A DNA stretch of 64,000 bases, from positions 1-64,000 of the forward strand of contig NZ_LDJG01000008.1 in NCBI RefSeq assembly GCF_001431425.1, given 5' to 3'. The notes beneath the pieces were generated by a model. It saw only the letters and a list, made by a program, of their open reading frames with translations. It was not told where the DNA came from and made no database searches. Every line of letters begins with the position of its first letter. Within the stretch, counting starts at the first letter, position 1. Below, in pieces: positions 33,734-42,628 of the stretch. A program made the translations under genes and the position numbers. Source of the DNA: Stenotrophomonas nitritireducens (GTDB lineage Bacteria; Pseudomonadota; Gammaproteobacteria; Xanthomonadales; Xanthomonadaceae).

Positions 33734-34200
33734 TATTTCCTCTCCTTCCGGCCGCTGCTCGGCGGTGCCTTGGGGTCGGGGGGCAACCTCTGTTGTTCTT
33801 CAGGCGCGGAGTTGAGCCGTGCGCTGTACTTCTTTTGCTGCTTTTCCAATACGGAGAGAGCGGAGGCAGGCTTGCGCAGGGCTTGGAGCCATGGGCCAAA
33901 TGCATTGTCCGGCCCGGTCCGGCTGTATTCGACGATATGGTCGACGTCTGCAAGGTCCAGCGTCGGGCCTCCGGAGGCTTTGGGGGCTTCGCGGTGGAGG
34001 GCATCGAGTTCGATGCCGAGAACATTGAGCGCCCTCAGTACCAGTTGCAGTTCCGCCCTGGGTTTGCCTTTCTCGATTTCGATGATCCATTGCCGGCTGA
34101 CGCCGGCCTCATGGGCCAGGCGTGCCTGGTCCCAGCCCAGCGCCTTGCGGCGCTGCAGGATCACATTGCCCAGGTCGGCAGGAGTCTTGAGGGCGGCCAT
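33733..34200 (-). CDS. hipB: HipB-type antitoxin with extended C terminus
   Basis: This 155-residue protein has an XRE helix-turn-helix at the N terminus (ARLAHEAGVSRQWIIEIEKGKP, about 26-47), normal for HipB. Classical HipB is about 90 residues; here a further 65 residues rich in Lys, Arg, Pro and Gln follow (KQQKKYSARLNSAPEEQQ, ending SSGRKERK). The extension may contact the kinase or be a degradation tail. I chose ATG 34200; a longer in-frame reading would run through the operator. Autoregulation through the double palindrome immediately upstream is very likely. Confidence 0.88.
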   Translation of the reverse strand: MAALKTPADLGNVILQRRKALGWDQARLAHEAGVSRQWIIEIEKGKPRAELQLVLRALNVLGIELDALHREAPKASGGPTLDLADVDHIVEYSRTGPDNAFGPWLQALRKPASALSVLEKQQKKYSARLNSAPEEQQRLPPDPKAPPSSGRKERK

Positions 34201-34207
34201 GCGGTCC

Positions 34208-34257
34208 AATGTAAGCGAGTGCTTACATTGAGGCAAATGTAAGCACTCGCTTACATT
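34208..34257. promoter_or_regulatory. double 22-bp palindromic operator of hipBA
   Basis: Two perfect palindromes, each with arms AATGTAAGC and GCTTACATT, lie at 34208-34229 (centre GAGT) and 34236-34257 (centre ACTC), separated by GAGGCA. Because GAGT and ACTC are complementary, the second copy is exactly the reverse complement of the first. Centres are 28 bp apart. The first begins 8 bp upstream of the hipB start, so HipB or HipBA bound here would cover the promoter and leader. Confidence 0.85.
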
Positions 34258-34285
34258 GAGCGCGCCCAACCCGGCTGAAGCAAGC

Positions 34286-34317
34286 GTTCGCTGACATTCA
34301 TGAGTATGTCAGCGAAC
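34286..34317. other. perfect 12-bp inverted repeat between hipB and the indolepyruvate oxidoreductase gene
   Basis: GTTCGCTGACAT and ATGTCAGCGAAC flank an 8-nt centre TCATGAGT, 8 bp downstream of the oxidoreductase stop. It may be the terminator of that gene (no T-run) or a further regulator site; its arms share only a partial GCTNACATT likeness with the hipBA operator. Confidence 0.5.
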
Positions 34318-34324
34318 ACATACA

Positions 34325-37300
34325 TCAGACCGCCTGCACGATATGCAGCGCCTTCGGGTTGCGCCACGTCGCCAGCAGCGCCGCTTCGCGGGCCTTGGCT
34401 TCGTGCAGGTGCGCTTCCTTGACGTGGCCGTAGCCGCGGATGTGCTCGGGGATGCTGGCGATGTCCACCGCCAGCGCCAGCCGGCCGGCATCGAGCGTGC
34501 CCAGCAGTTCCTGCAGGGTGCGCTCGTAGTCGGCGATCAGCTGGCGCTCGCCGCGCCGCTCGGCGGTGTAGCCGAAGACGTCGAAGCGGCCGCCGCGCAG
34601 GCCCTTGAGCCTGGCCAGCAGGCCGAAGGCCTTGAACATCCACGGGCCGTATTCCTTCTTCTGCAACCGGCCCTGTTCGTCGCGCTTGGCGAACAACGGC
34701 GGCGCCAGGTGGAAACGCACCTGGTAGTCGCCCTCGAACTGCTGCGCCACGCGCTTGATGAAGTCGCCGCTGGTGTACAGGCGGGCCACCTCGTACTCGT
34801 CCTTGTAGGCCATCAGCTTGAAGAAATAGCGCGCCACCGCCTCGGTCAGCGCGGTGCTGTCCGGCGCCACGCGCTGCTCGGCCCTGCGCACCGCATCGAC
34901 CAGCTGCCGGTAGCGGGTGGCGTAGGCGGCATCCTGGTAGTCGATGAGGAAGCCGCTGCGGCGGGCGATCAGTTCGTCCAGCGAACGCGACAGGCGCGCG
35001 TCGTCCAGGGTCGGGAAGGTGATGTCGCCCGGGCGCGGGTCGCTGGAGGGCAGGCCGCGCACTTCCGGTTCGTTGCCCGGATTGCGCGGCGCCGACGGCG
35101 CGCCGGCCTCGCTGCCTTCCCATTCGCCCGGCGGCAGCTCGCGCAGCGTGCCCGGGGTGCGCTCGGCCTCGGTGGGCGCGTTGCGCACCAGCCCGGCGGC
35201 CTGCTGCACCGCCTGCGGGTCGATCGCGGCCAGGCGGCCCCAGGCGAAAGCGCGCTGGTTCATCTCGATGGCGGCGCCGTTGAGTTCGACCGCGCGCATC
35301 AGCGCTTCCAGCGACAGCGGCACCAGCCCCTGCTGCCAGGCGAAGCCGAGGATGAACAGGTTCGCGGCGATCGCATCGCCCAGCAGCGCGGTGGCCAGCT
35401 GGGTGGCGTCGAGCAGGATCGGGTCGCGCCCGCCCAGCGCCACCTTGACCCCGGCGATGATGTCGGCGGCCGGGAACTGCATGTCCGGGTGCGTGGTGAA
35501 GGTGCCCGGCATCGCTTCGTAGGTGTTGAGCACCACCTGCGAACGCTCGCCGCGCACCTTGGACAGCGCCCAGTAGTCGTTGACCACCACCATGTCGCAG
35601 CCCAGCACCAGGTCGGCCTCGCCGGCGGCGATGCGCACCGCATGGATGTCGGCCGGGGTGTTGGCGATGCGGATGTGGGTGGTGACCGCGCCGCCCTTCT
35701 GCGCCAGGCCGGTCTGGTCGAGCACGGTCGCGCCCTTGCCTTCCAGGTGCCCGGCCATGCCCAGCAGCGCGCCGATGGTGACCACGCCGGTGCCGCCGAC
35801 GCCGGTGATCAGGATGTTCCAGGGCTGGGACAGGTCGCTGCGGAACACCGGGTCGGGCAGGTTGTCGAGCAGGTTCGCGGCACTGCTCTTCTGCCCCTTG
35901 CGCAGCTGGCCGCCGTGCACGGTGACGAAGCTGGGGCAGAAGCCGGTGGTGCAGGAGAAGTCCTTGTTGCAGTTGGACTGGTCGATGTCGCGCTTGCGCC
36001 CGAACTCGGTTTCCTTCGGCAGCACCGACACGCAGAAGCTCTTTTCGCCGCAGTCGCCGCAGCCTTCGCAGACCAGCGAGTTGATCATGGTGCGCTTGGG
36101 CGGGTCGACCAGCTTGCCGCGCTTGCGGCGGCGCCGCTTCTCGGTGGCGCAGGTCTGGTCAAAGATCAGGATGCTGGTGCCCTTCACCGTGCGCAGGTGC
36201 TGCTGCACCGCGTCCAGCTCGGCGCGGTCGTGGAATTCGACCTCGTGCGGGAACTCGTGGCGGCGCAGCTTCCACTTGGCGATGTCGTCGGACAGCAGCA
36301 CGATGGTGTGCACGCCCTCCGAACGCATCTGCTGGGCGATCTGCGGCACGGTCAGGGTGCCGTCCACCGGCTGGCCGCCGGTCATCGCCACCGCATCGTT
36401 GTAGAGGATCTTGTAGGTGATGTTGACGCCAGCGGCGATGGCCTGGCGGATCGCCAGCGAGCCGCTGTGGAAATAGGTGCCGTCGCCGAGGTTCTGGAAT
36501 ACGTGCTCGGTGTCGGTGAACGCAGCTTGGCCGGCCCAGGTGACGCCTTCGCCGCCCATGTGGGTGAAGGTGTCGGTGTCGCGGTCCATCCACGTCACCA
36601 TGTAGTGGCAGCCGATGCCGGCCAGCGCACGCGAGCCTTCCGGCACCTTGGTGGAGGTGTTGTGCGGGCAGCCGGAGCAGTAATGCGGCACGCGCGGGAA
36701 CTGCGCGCGCGGCAGGGCCATCTCGGCTTCCTTGACGTCCATCCAGCGCAGGCGCTCTTCAATCGACTCGGTGTTGAAGAACCGCTGGATGCGACGGCCG
36801 ATCACGCCGGCAATGGTGGCCGGGGTCAGCTCGCCGGTGGACGGCAGGATCCACTCGCCCTGTTCGTCGTACTTGCCGACGATGGATGGGCGCGCACCCC
36901 AGTTGGCCGGCCAGTTGTAGAAGTACTCCTTCATCTGCCGCTCGATGAAGGCTTTCTTCTCCTCCACCACCACGATGTCTTGCAGGCCGCGGGAGAATTC
37001 ACCGATGCCCTGCGGCTCCAGCGGCCAGGTCATGCCGACCTTGTAGACGCGGATGCCGATGTCGGCGCAGGCCTTCTCGTCCAGGCCCAGGTATTCCAGC
37101 GCCTGCAGCACGTCCAGGTAGCTCTTGCCGGTGGTGACGATGCCCAGCCGCGCCTGCGGCGAATCCATCACCACCTTGTCGATGCCGTTGGCGCGGGCAA
37201 ACGCCTGCGCGGCCTTCACCGCATAGCGGTGCAGGCGCATTTCCTGCTCCAGCGGCGGGTCCGGCCAGCGGATGTTGAGGCCGGCGGCCGGCATCTCGAA

Positions 37301-38035
37301 ATCTTCCGGCAGGATGATCTGGCGGGCGAACGGGTTGACGTCCACCGAGGCCGAGGACTCCACCGTCTCGGCAATCGTCTTGAAGCCGATCCAGCGGCCG
37401 GTGTAGCGGCTCATCGCCCAGCCGACCAGGCCCATGTCGAGGATGTCCTGCACGCCGGCCGGGTTCAGCACCGGCATCATCGCGCTGACGAACTCCTCCT
37501 CGCTGCCGTGCGGCAGGGTGGAGCTTCGGCAGGCATGGTCGTCGGCGGCCAGCGCCAGCACGCCGCCGTGTTTCGAGGTACCGGCGGCGTTGGCGTGCTT
37601 GAACACGTCGCCGCAGCGGTCCACGCCCGGGCCCTTGCCGTACCACATGCCGAACACGCCATCGACGTTGGCACCGGGGAACAGGTTGGCCTGCTGCGTA
37701 CCCCACACCATGGTCGCGCCCAGGTCCTCGTTGAGGCCCGGCACGAACTTCACCCTGGCCGCTTCCAGGTGCCTGCGCGCGCGCCACAGCTCCAGGTCGA
37801 AACCACCCAGCGGCGAGCCGCGGTAGCCGCTGACGAAGCCGCCGGTGTTCAACCCGGCCGCCATGTCGCGCTGCTGCTGCATCAACGGCAGGCGCACCAG
37901 GGCCTGCACGCCGCTCAGGTAGATGCGGCCGTCGGTGCGGGTGTATTTGTGCTCCAGCGTGTAATCGGCATCGCGCACGCCGATCAGCGGCGTGTTGGCG
38001 GAGGCGGGGGAGGTGAGTTCGGCGGTACTGGTCAT
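34325..38035 (-). CDS. fused indolepyruvate:ferredoxin oxidoreductase
   Basis: This 1236-residue single-chain enzyme of the 2-oxoacid:acceptor oxidoreductase family oxidatively decarboxylates aryl or branched 2-oxo acids to acyl-CoA. Domains in order: pyrimidine-binding alpha part (GGFVSGYRGSPLGGFDLEL, about 67-85), thiamine diphosphate part (YCSGCPHNTST, GCHYMVTWM, FQNLGDGTYFHSG), a Cys-rich iron-sulphur segment (VCEGCGDCGEKSFCVSVLP and NCNKDFSCTTGFCPS), and a gamma domain (ITGVGGTGVVTIGALLGMAG). A helical tail of about 250 residues ends the protein. The length and fusion are usual for proteobacterial versions. It is a lone gene; the role is probably aromatic or branched amino acid breakdown. 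Confidence 0.92.
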   Translation of the reverse strand: MTSTAELTSPASANTPLIGVRDADYTLEHKYTRTDGRIYLSGVQALVRLPLMQQQRDMAAGLNTGGFVSGYRGSPLGGFDLELWRARRHLEAARVKFVPGLNEDLGATMVWGTQQANLFPGANVDGVFGMWYGKGPGVDRCGDVFKHANAAGTSKHGGVLALAADDHACRSSTLPHGSEEEFVSAMMPVLNPAGVQDILDMGLVGWAMSRYTGRWIGFKTIAETVESSASVDVNPFARQIILPEDFEMPAAGLNIRWPDPPLEQEMRLHRYAVKAAQAFARANGIDKVVMDSPQARLGIVTTGKSYLDVLQALEYLGLDEKACADIGIRVYKVGMTWPLEPQGIGEFSRGLQDIVVVEEKKAFIERQMKEYFYNWPANWGARPSIVGKYDEQGEWILPSTGELTPATIAGVIGRRIQRFFNTESIEERLRWMDVKEAEMALPRAQFPRVPHYCSGCPHNTSTKVPEGSRALAGIGCHYMVTWMDRDTDTFTHMGGEGVTWAGQAAFTDTEHVFQNLGDGTYFHSGSLAIRQAIAAGVNITYKILYNDAVAMTGGQPVDGTLTVPQIAQQMRSEGVHTIVLLSDDIAKWKLRRHEFPHEVEFHDRAELDAVQQHLRTVKGTSILIFDQTCATEKRRRRKRGKLVDPPKRTMINSLVCEGCGDCGEKSFCVSVLPKETEFGRKRDIDQSNCNKDFSCTTGFCPSFVTVHGGQLRKGQKSSAANLLDNLPDPVFRSDLSQPWNILITGVGGTGVVTIGALLGMAGHLEGKGATVLDQTGLAQKGGAVTTHIRIANTPADIHAVRIAAGEADLVLGCDMVVVNDYWALSKVRGERSQVVLNTYEAMPGTFTTHPDMQFPAADIIAGVKVALGGRDPILLDATQLATALLGDAIAANLFILGFAWQQGLVPLSLEALMRAVELNGAAIEMNQRAFAWGRLAAIDPQAVQQAAGLVRNAPTEAERTPGTLRELPPGEWEGSEAGAPSAPRNPGNEPEVRGLPSSDPRPGDITFPTLDDARLSRSLDELIARRSGFLIDYQDAAYATRYRQLVDAVRRAEQRVAPDSTALTEAVARYFFKLMAYKDEYEVARLYTSGDFIKRVAQQFEGDYQVRFHLAPPLFAKRDEQGRLQKKEYGPWMFKAFGLLARLKGLRGGRFDVFGYTAERRGERQLIADYERTLQELLGTLDAGRLALAVDIASIPEHIRGYGHVKEAHLHEAKAREAALLATWRNPKALHIVQAV

Positions 38036-38217
38036 GGCTGGCCCATTGCAGGAACGGCTGGCATCGCGGCCGCGCCAGGGCGGCGCGCACGCGGCCGGCG
38101 ATTGTACCAGCGCGGGTTTTGGCGCCTGCCGCCGCTCCGGCGGGATGGACTCGCGGCCGGCGGGCCGAGCGGTTAGGATCGGATCCTTGCTGGGCGCTGA
38201 ACGATGGGGATTGCAAC

Positions 38218-38868
38218 ATGCAGGTGATAAAGGGCGTGGCTGGCGGCCTGTTGCTGTTGGCCGGCTTGTTCTGTTCGACGGCGTGGGCACAGGGGATGCC
38301 GAAGATCGCCGAGTTCTATTTCGATGAAGACACCGCGGCCAAGCCCATCCAGGCGCTGCCGCCGGAACAGGCGGGGCTGGTCGATCAGTTGATGAAACTG
38401 CGCGAACGCGAACGCGAACGCGGGCGCAGGAGCGTGGACGCCACCGTCCAGCTGGCCGGCATCGCCTACACCGAGGGCCGCACGGATCTGGCGGCCAAGC
38501 TCTACCAGGAAGCGCTGGCGGCGGTTTCGGAAAACTCGCTGCAGTCGCGCGGCATCCGCTGGAACCAGGCCTGGGACCTGTATCGCCATGGCGATGCCGA
38601 GGGCGCACTGGCGCTGTGGACGCAGGCAGCCAGCGGCACGCGCGGCAACGCCAGCTGGGCGCCGCCGACCCTGGCCCTGGCGCTGTGGACGCTGGACCGC
38701 AGGGGCGAGGCGCTGGAATGGTATGCGGCAGCGGTGCGCACCGAGCCGGAGCAGTGGAACACCCCGGCACGCTTCCCGCAGCTGCTGCCGTTGTGGAGCG
38801 ACGCCGAGCGCGCGCGCCTGGCCGAAGTGCAGCAGGCCTGGGCCGAGAACCCGCCGGCCTGGCCCTGA
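38218..38868 (+). CDS. exported TPR-like protein
   Basis: This 216-residue protein has a signal peptide (about 1-24, ending AWAQG), a highly charged stretch RERERERGRR near 62-71, and then helical repeat motifs of TPR type (LAAKLYQEALAAVSE, AEGALALWTQAA, GEALEWYAAAV). It is divergent from the oxidoreductase gene and otherwise alone. Function unknown; probably a periplasmic scaffold. Confidence 0.65.
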   Translation: MQVIKGVAGGLLLLAGLFCSTAWAQGMPKIAEFYFDEDTAAKPIQALPPEQAGLVDQLMKLRERERERGRRSVDATVQLAGIAYTEGRTDLAAKLYQEALAAVSENSLQSRGIRWNQAWDLYRHGDAEGALALWTQAASGTRGNASWAPPTLALALWTLDRRGEALEWYAAAVRTEPEQWNTPARFPQLLPLWSDAERARLAEVQQAWAENPPAWP

Positions 38869-39089
38869 GCCCTGCGCGGTGCCGGCGGGCTCTGGTCCTG
38901 CCGGCCGATCATGCCAACTGGGGGCGTCGGCCGCTGTCCGCCTTGGCCGGGAATGCTCCAGCGGGGCTTTGTCCGCTCAACGCGAAGGTGGAGAGCCATG
39001 CTCCCGCGGCGTCTGCCGGGGCGTTCGCCGGTGACGCTGCTGCGCGGGACTGTCCCGCGTGACGGACTGGTTGGCTGCGCCTCCGCAGT

Positions 39090-40571
39090 TCAATCGGCCG
39101 ACACCGTGCGTCCGTGCGCCCATTCGCGCAGCGCCTGCACCTGCTCGGCCATCAGCACCGACAGCGGCCGCGTGTTGCGGATTTCGGCCATCAGCAGGTC
39201 GGTGTCCAGTGGCGCGCGCGCCGCGTGCGCGGCGTACAGCCCAGCCACCACCGCCTGTTCGATCTCGGCGCCGGAAAAGCCGTCGGCCGCGGCCGCCAGT
39301 GCGGGCAGGGCGAAGCCCCCGGCGTCCAGCCCGCGCCTGCCCAGGTGCAGGCGCAGCAGTTCCACGCGGGTGTCGGGCGTGGGCAGGTCGACGAAGAAGA
39401 TCTCGTCGAAGCGGCCCTTGCGCAGCAGTTCGGCAGGCAGTTCCTGTACCTGGTTGGCGGTGGCGACGATGAACACCGGCCCCTTGCGCTCGGCCATCCA
39501 GGTCAGCAGGTAGCCCAGTACCCGGCGCGAGACGCCGCCGTCCTCGCCGCTGCTGGCCAGGCCCTTCTCGATCTCGTCGATCCACAGCACGCACGGCGCC
39601 AGCTGCTCGGCCGAGGCCAGCGCATCGCGCAGGTTCTTCTCGGTCTCGCCGTGGTACTTGTTGTAGAGCATGCCGAAATCCAGCCGCAGCAGCGGCACGC
39701 CGAAGCCGGCCGCGGTGGCTTTGGCCAGCATCGACTTGCCGCAGCCCTGCACGCCGAGCAGCAGCATGCCGCGCGGCGGATCCAGCCCGGGCGGCGCGTC
39801 GCCGGCGACGAACACCGCGCGGCGCTGTTCGATCCAGCGCTTGAGCCGCGCGGCGCCGGCCACGTCGCCGAAGCGCGCGCTGTCGTACTCGTAGTGCAGG
39901 TGGCCGCTGCGGTTGAGCAGTTCGAACTTCAGCTTCGCCAGCTGCGGCAGGTCGTCGGCGCGCAGCGCGCCGTCGCTGTAGATCAGCTGGCGGCCGATGC
40001 GCCGCGCGTCGGTCAGGCTCAGGCCCTGCAGGTTGCGCAGGATCTGCCGCACCGCCTCCTGGTCCACTTCCACTCTGCGGCCGCCGTTCTCGCCGGCGTA
40101 GGCGGCCGCTTCCTCGCGCAGCATCTTCAGCAGCGCGTTGGCGTCGGGCAGGCGCGGGTTGAAGCGGGTGGCCAGCGCTTCCAGTTCGGCCGGCAGCTCC
40201 ACCTTGGTGCCGACCAGCACCAGCACGTGCGGCTGGCTGTGGCGGCGCTGCACGATGTCGCGCAGCAGGCGCTGGTGGCTGGCATAGCCCAGGTAGGGGT
40301 GGAAATCGAGCAGCAGGTAGATGCCGCGCTGCCCGGCTTCCTGGATCATCCGCAGCGCCGAACTGGCATCGGGCGGGCCGACCGCCTCGTCCTCGCGGTC
40401 CATGTCGATGCGGCGCAGGCCTTCGGTGATCGACCAGCGGTACAGCGCACGCCACACGTGCATCAGCGCCTGCCGGAACAGGTCCACGATCCGCGCCTCG
40501 TCCGGGGTTTCGATGACGATCAGCGGCGTGTTGGCGCGGATCAGCGCGGTCAGGTCCTGCAGTTCGCTCAT
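39090..40571 (-). CDS. AAA+ ATPase, Ycf46-like
   Basis: This 493-residue protein has an N-terminal domain of about 240 residues that resembles a degenerate ATPase ([20 protein letters not shown]) and a C-terminal FtsH-like AAA module: Walker [14 protein letters not shown] (about 269-281), Walker [12 protein letters not shown], sensor 1 [12 protein letters not shown], Arg finger [12 protein letters not shown]. The fold matches the Ycf46 proteins of cyanobacteria and plastids. No protease domain is present. Target unknown. It is convergent with the TPR gene over a 221-bp gap in which I see nothing else. Confidence 0.85.
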   Translation of the reverse strand: MSELQDLTALIRANTPLIVIETPDEARIVDLFRQALMHVWRALYRWSITEGLRRIDMDREDEAVGPPDASSALRMIQEAGQRGIYLLLDFHPYLGYASHQRLLRDIVQRRHSQPHVLVLVGTKVELPAELEALATRFNPRLPDANALLKMLREEAAAYAGENGGRRVEVDQEAVRQILRNLQGLSLTDARRIGRQLIYSDGALRADDLPQLAKLKFELLNRSGHLHYEYDSARFGDVAGAARLKRWIEQRRAVFVAGDAPPGLDPPRGMLLLGVQGCGKSMLAKATAAGFGVPLLRLDFGMLYNKYHGETEKNLRDALASAEQLAPCVLWIDEIEKGLASSGEDGGVSRRVLGYLLTWMAERKGPVFIVATANQVQELPAELLRKGRFDEIFFVDLPTPDTRVELLRLHLGRRGLDAGGFALPALAAAADGFSGAEIEQAVVAGLYAAHAARAPLDTDLLMAEIRNTRPLSVLMAEQVQALREWAHGRTVSAD

Positions 40572-40758
40572 GGAGACTCCGGCACGGGCGGTAAAGATAG
40601 CAAAGCGCGCCATGCCCGCAGGCGCGCGCCGGCGTTCCCGGCAGAGTCCCTTCGCGCACCACGGGGCGCACGGGCGGCAGCCGTCCTCACGCACCGACTA
40701 CCGCGGCCGTCGCGCGCCGGTGTACGCTGCGGTCAGTCCCGCGCAAAACGAGGCGTGC

Positions 40759-41391
40759 ATGAAGACGATCCTGGTGGCCGGCTCCAAGGGCGGTGTCGGC
40801 AAGACCACCATCGCCACCCATCTGGCCGCGCATTCGGCGCTGGCCGGGCAGGCCACGGTGATCGCCGACGCCGACCCGCAGGGGTCCAGCACGCGCTGGG
40901 CGCAACGCCGCGCGGTACTGGACAGCGCCGTGCTGCCGGTGGACGTGCACCGCAAGAAGAACTGGGAAAAGCTCATTCCCGACGGCACCGGGCAACTGAT
41001 CATCGATGCGCCGGCTGGCGCCTATGCCGAGGATCTGGAGCGTTTCCTCGACGTGGCCGACGCCGTCGTGGTGCCGGTGCTGCCCTCGGCGCTGGACATC
41101 GAGGCGATAGTCGGCTTCCTGAACAGTCTGGCCAAGGTCAAGCGCGTGCACACCCGCGCGCTGCCGGTGGGCCTGGTGCTCAACCGCACCAAGCCGTGGA
41201 CGCAGACGTCGCAGCAGGCGCGGCAGATGCTGGCGCAATGGCCGTACGAGGTCGTCGCGCAGCTGCGCGACAGCCAGAGCTACGTGGTCATGGTCGGCCT
41301 GGGCCGCAGCCTGTTCGATTACCACTCCGCCCAGGTCCGCGAACACCAGCAGGACTGGGAGCCGCTTCTGAAATGGTTGAACAAGGTCTGA
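40759..41391 (+). CDS. ParA-like P-loop ATPase
   Basis: This 210-residue MinD/ParA-family ATPase has the deviant Walker [15 protein letters not shown] (about 10-23), switch [12 protein letters not shown] and Walker B LIIDAPAG. It is shorter than chromosomal ParA and has no ParB beside it, so it is an orphan that may position a protein complex rather than DNA. It ends 20 nt before sixA and may be co-transcribed with it. Confidence 0.85.
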   Translation: MKTILVAGSKGGVGKTTIATHLAAHSALAGQATVIADADPQGSSTRWAQRRAVLDSAVLPVDVHRKKNWEKLIPDGTGQLIIDAPAGAYAEDLERFLDVADAVVVPVLPSALDIEAIVGFLNSLAKVKRVHTRALPVGLVLNRTKPWTQTSQQARQMLAQWPYEVVAQLRDSQSYVVMVGLGRSLFDYHSAQVREHQQDWEPLLKWLNKV

Positions 41392-41411
41392 CCCGGAGCT
41401 AATGAACCCTC

Positions 41412-41888
41412 ATGCGTGAACTGATTCTGCTGCGACATGCCCACGCCGAGCCGGCCGACAATGGCCTGGCCGACATCGACCGTCCGCTTTCCCCGCATGG
41501 CCTGGCCGAGGCCGAGGCGGCCGGCCGCTGGCTGCAGGAGCAGCGGCTGGTGCCGGACCGGGTGCTGTGCTCGCCGGCGCGGCGCGCGCGCGAAACGCTG
41601 GAGGCGGTGCTGTCGCTGACCGGCTACGTCGAGCAGCGGCTGGAAGAGCGGATCTATGACGCCACGCCCGGCACCCTCGCCGCGCTGGTGGACGAGCACC
41701 GGGAGGTCGAGCGCCTGCTGCTGGTCGGCCACAACCCGGGCATGGAACGGCTGGTGGCGCTGATGCACAGCGGCCAGTCCGGCGACTACCGTGGCATGCC
41801 CACCGCCTCGGTGGCGGTGCTGTCGCTGCCGATGGCGGCGGCCATCGAACCGGGCATCGCCCGCCTGGCCGCGTTCTGGTGGCCCTGA
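41412..41888 (+). CDS. sixA: SixA-type phosphohistidine phosphatase
   Basis: This 158-residue histidine phosphatase has the catalytic LLRHAHAEPA (about 6-15), where the canonical RHG reads RHA as in SixA, CSPARRARET, and the second His in LLLVGHNPGMERL. SixA dephosphorylates phosphohistidine on phosphotransferase proteins. It is downstream of the ParA-like gene and 170 bp before the YceI gene. Confidence 0.88.
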   Translation: MRELILLRHAHAEPADNGLADIDRPLSPHGLAEAEAAGRWLQEQRLVPDRVLCSPARRARETLEAVLSLTGYVEQRLEERIYDATPGTLAALVDEHREVERLLLVGHNPGMERLVALMHSGQSGDYRGMPTASVAVLSLPMAAAIEPGIARLAAFWWP

Positions 41889-42058
41889 GCACATGGTCGC
41901 GGCCCGTCGCGAGCCCCGGCCCGCGGCCCTTGGCCGGGCGCGGGGCGTGCCGGCCGGCATGACCCGGGCGCCCGGACATGCGGAGCGGAGAGTGACCGGG
42001 CGTGCTTCCGGGGGCGTGGCGGTACGCCGCCCCAAGGCCGTGGACAGGGGCTGAGCGC

Positions 42059-42628
42059 ATGCGGTGGGTGCGTTGTGGACTGCTGCTGACATGGCTGGCG
42101 GCGACGGGCGCGGCATCCGCGGCGCAGCCGCTGCAGTTCGATACCACCCATTCGCGCTTCGGTTTCGAGATACGCACCCGCTTCGGGCAGAAGATCGAGG
42201 GCGAGTTTCCGCGCTTCGACGGCTGGATCACGGTGCTGCCCGATGGCCGCCACCAGGTGCGCCTGCGCATGTTCACCCAGTACGTCGAGATTCCGGGAAA
42301 GCCGCGCTACACCGGCTGGATGCGCGGCGAGGAATTCTTCGACGCGCAGCGGCACCCGCTGGTCGAGTTCGAGTCCGACCCCTATGAACCGGACATCGTC
42401 GAGCGCGGGGGCGACGTGCAGGGGCGATTGACCATCCGCGGCATCAGCCGGCGCGAGGTCCTGCACCTGGAGGAGCCTGAATGCGCACGCCCCGGCTATG
42501 ATTGCGATCTTGTCAGCCGGGGTACCGTCCTGCGCGGTCGTTACGGCATGGACAGCTGGCAGATCGCCCTGAGTGACCGAGTGACTTTCATACTGCGTAC
42601 GCGCCTGGTCGGCGCCCCCGAATCGTGA
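42059..42628 (+). CDS. YceI-family periplasmic lipid-binding-type protein
   Basis: This 189-residue protein has a signal peptide (about 1-22) and the YceI lipocalin-like fold: FDTTHSRFGFEIRTRFGQKIEG (split between strands 1 and 2), RGEEFFDAQRHPLVEFES and GRLTIRGISRREVLHL. YceI proteins bind polyisoprenoids or amphiphiles. Its stop overlaps the GTG start of the phospholipase D-family gene (GTGA), suggesting a joint envelope-lipid role. Confidence 0.85.
   Translation: MRWVRCGLLLTWLAATGAASAAQPLQFDTTHSRFGFEIRTRFGQKIEGEFPRFDGWITVLPDGRHQVRLRMFTQYVEIPGKPRYTGWMRGEEFFDAQRHPLVEFESDPYEPDIVERGGDVQGRLTIRGISRREVLHLEEPECARPGYDCDLVSRGTVLRGRYGMDSWQIALSDRVTFILRTRLVGAPES

Noticed and set aside
34325..38035. 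Gene fusion artefact in the 1236-residue oxidoreductase.
   Set aside because: The single-chain alpha-TPP-FeS-gamma arrangement is the normal form of this enzyme in proteobacteria.
40759..41391. Plasmid or phage partition locus.
   Set aside because: The ParA-like ATPase has no ParB, no centromere-like repeats and no other mobile genes nearby.
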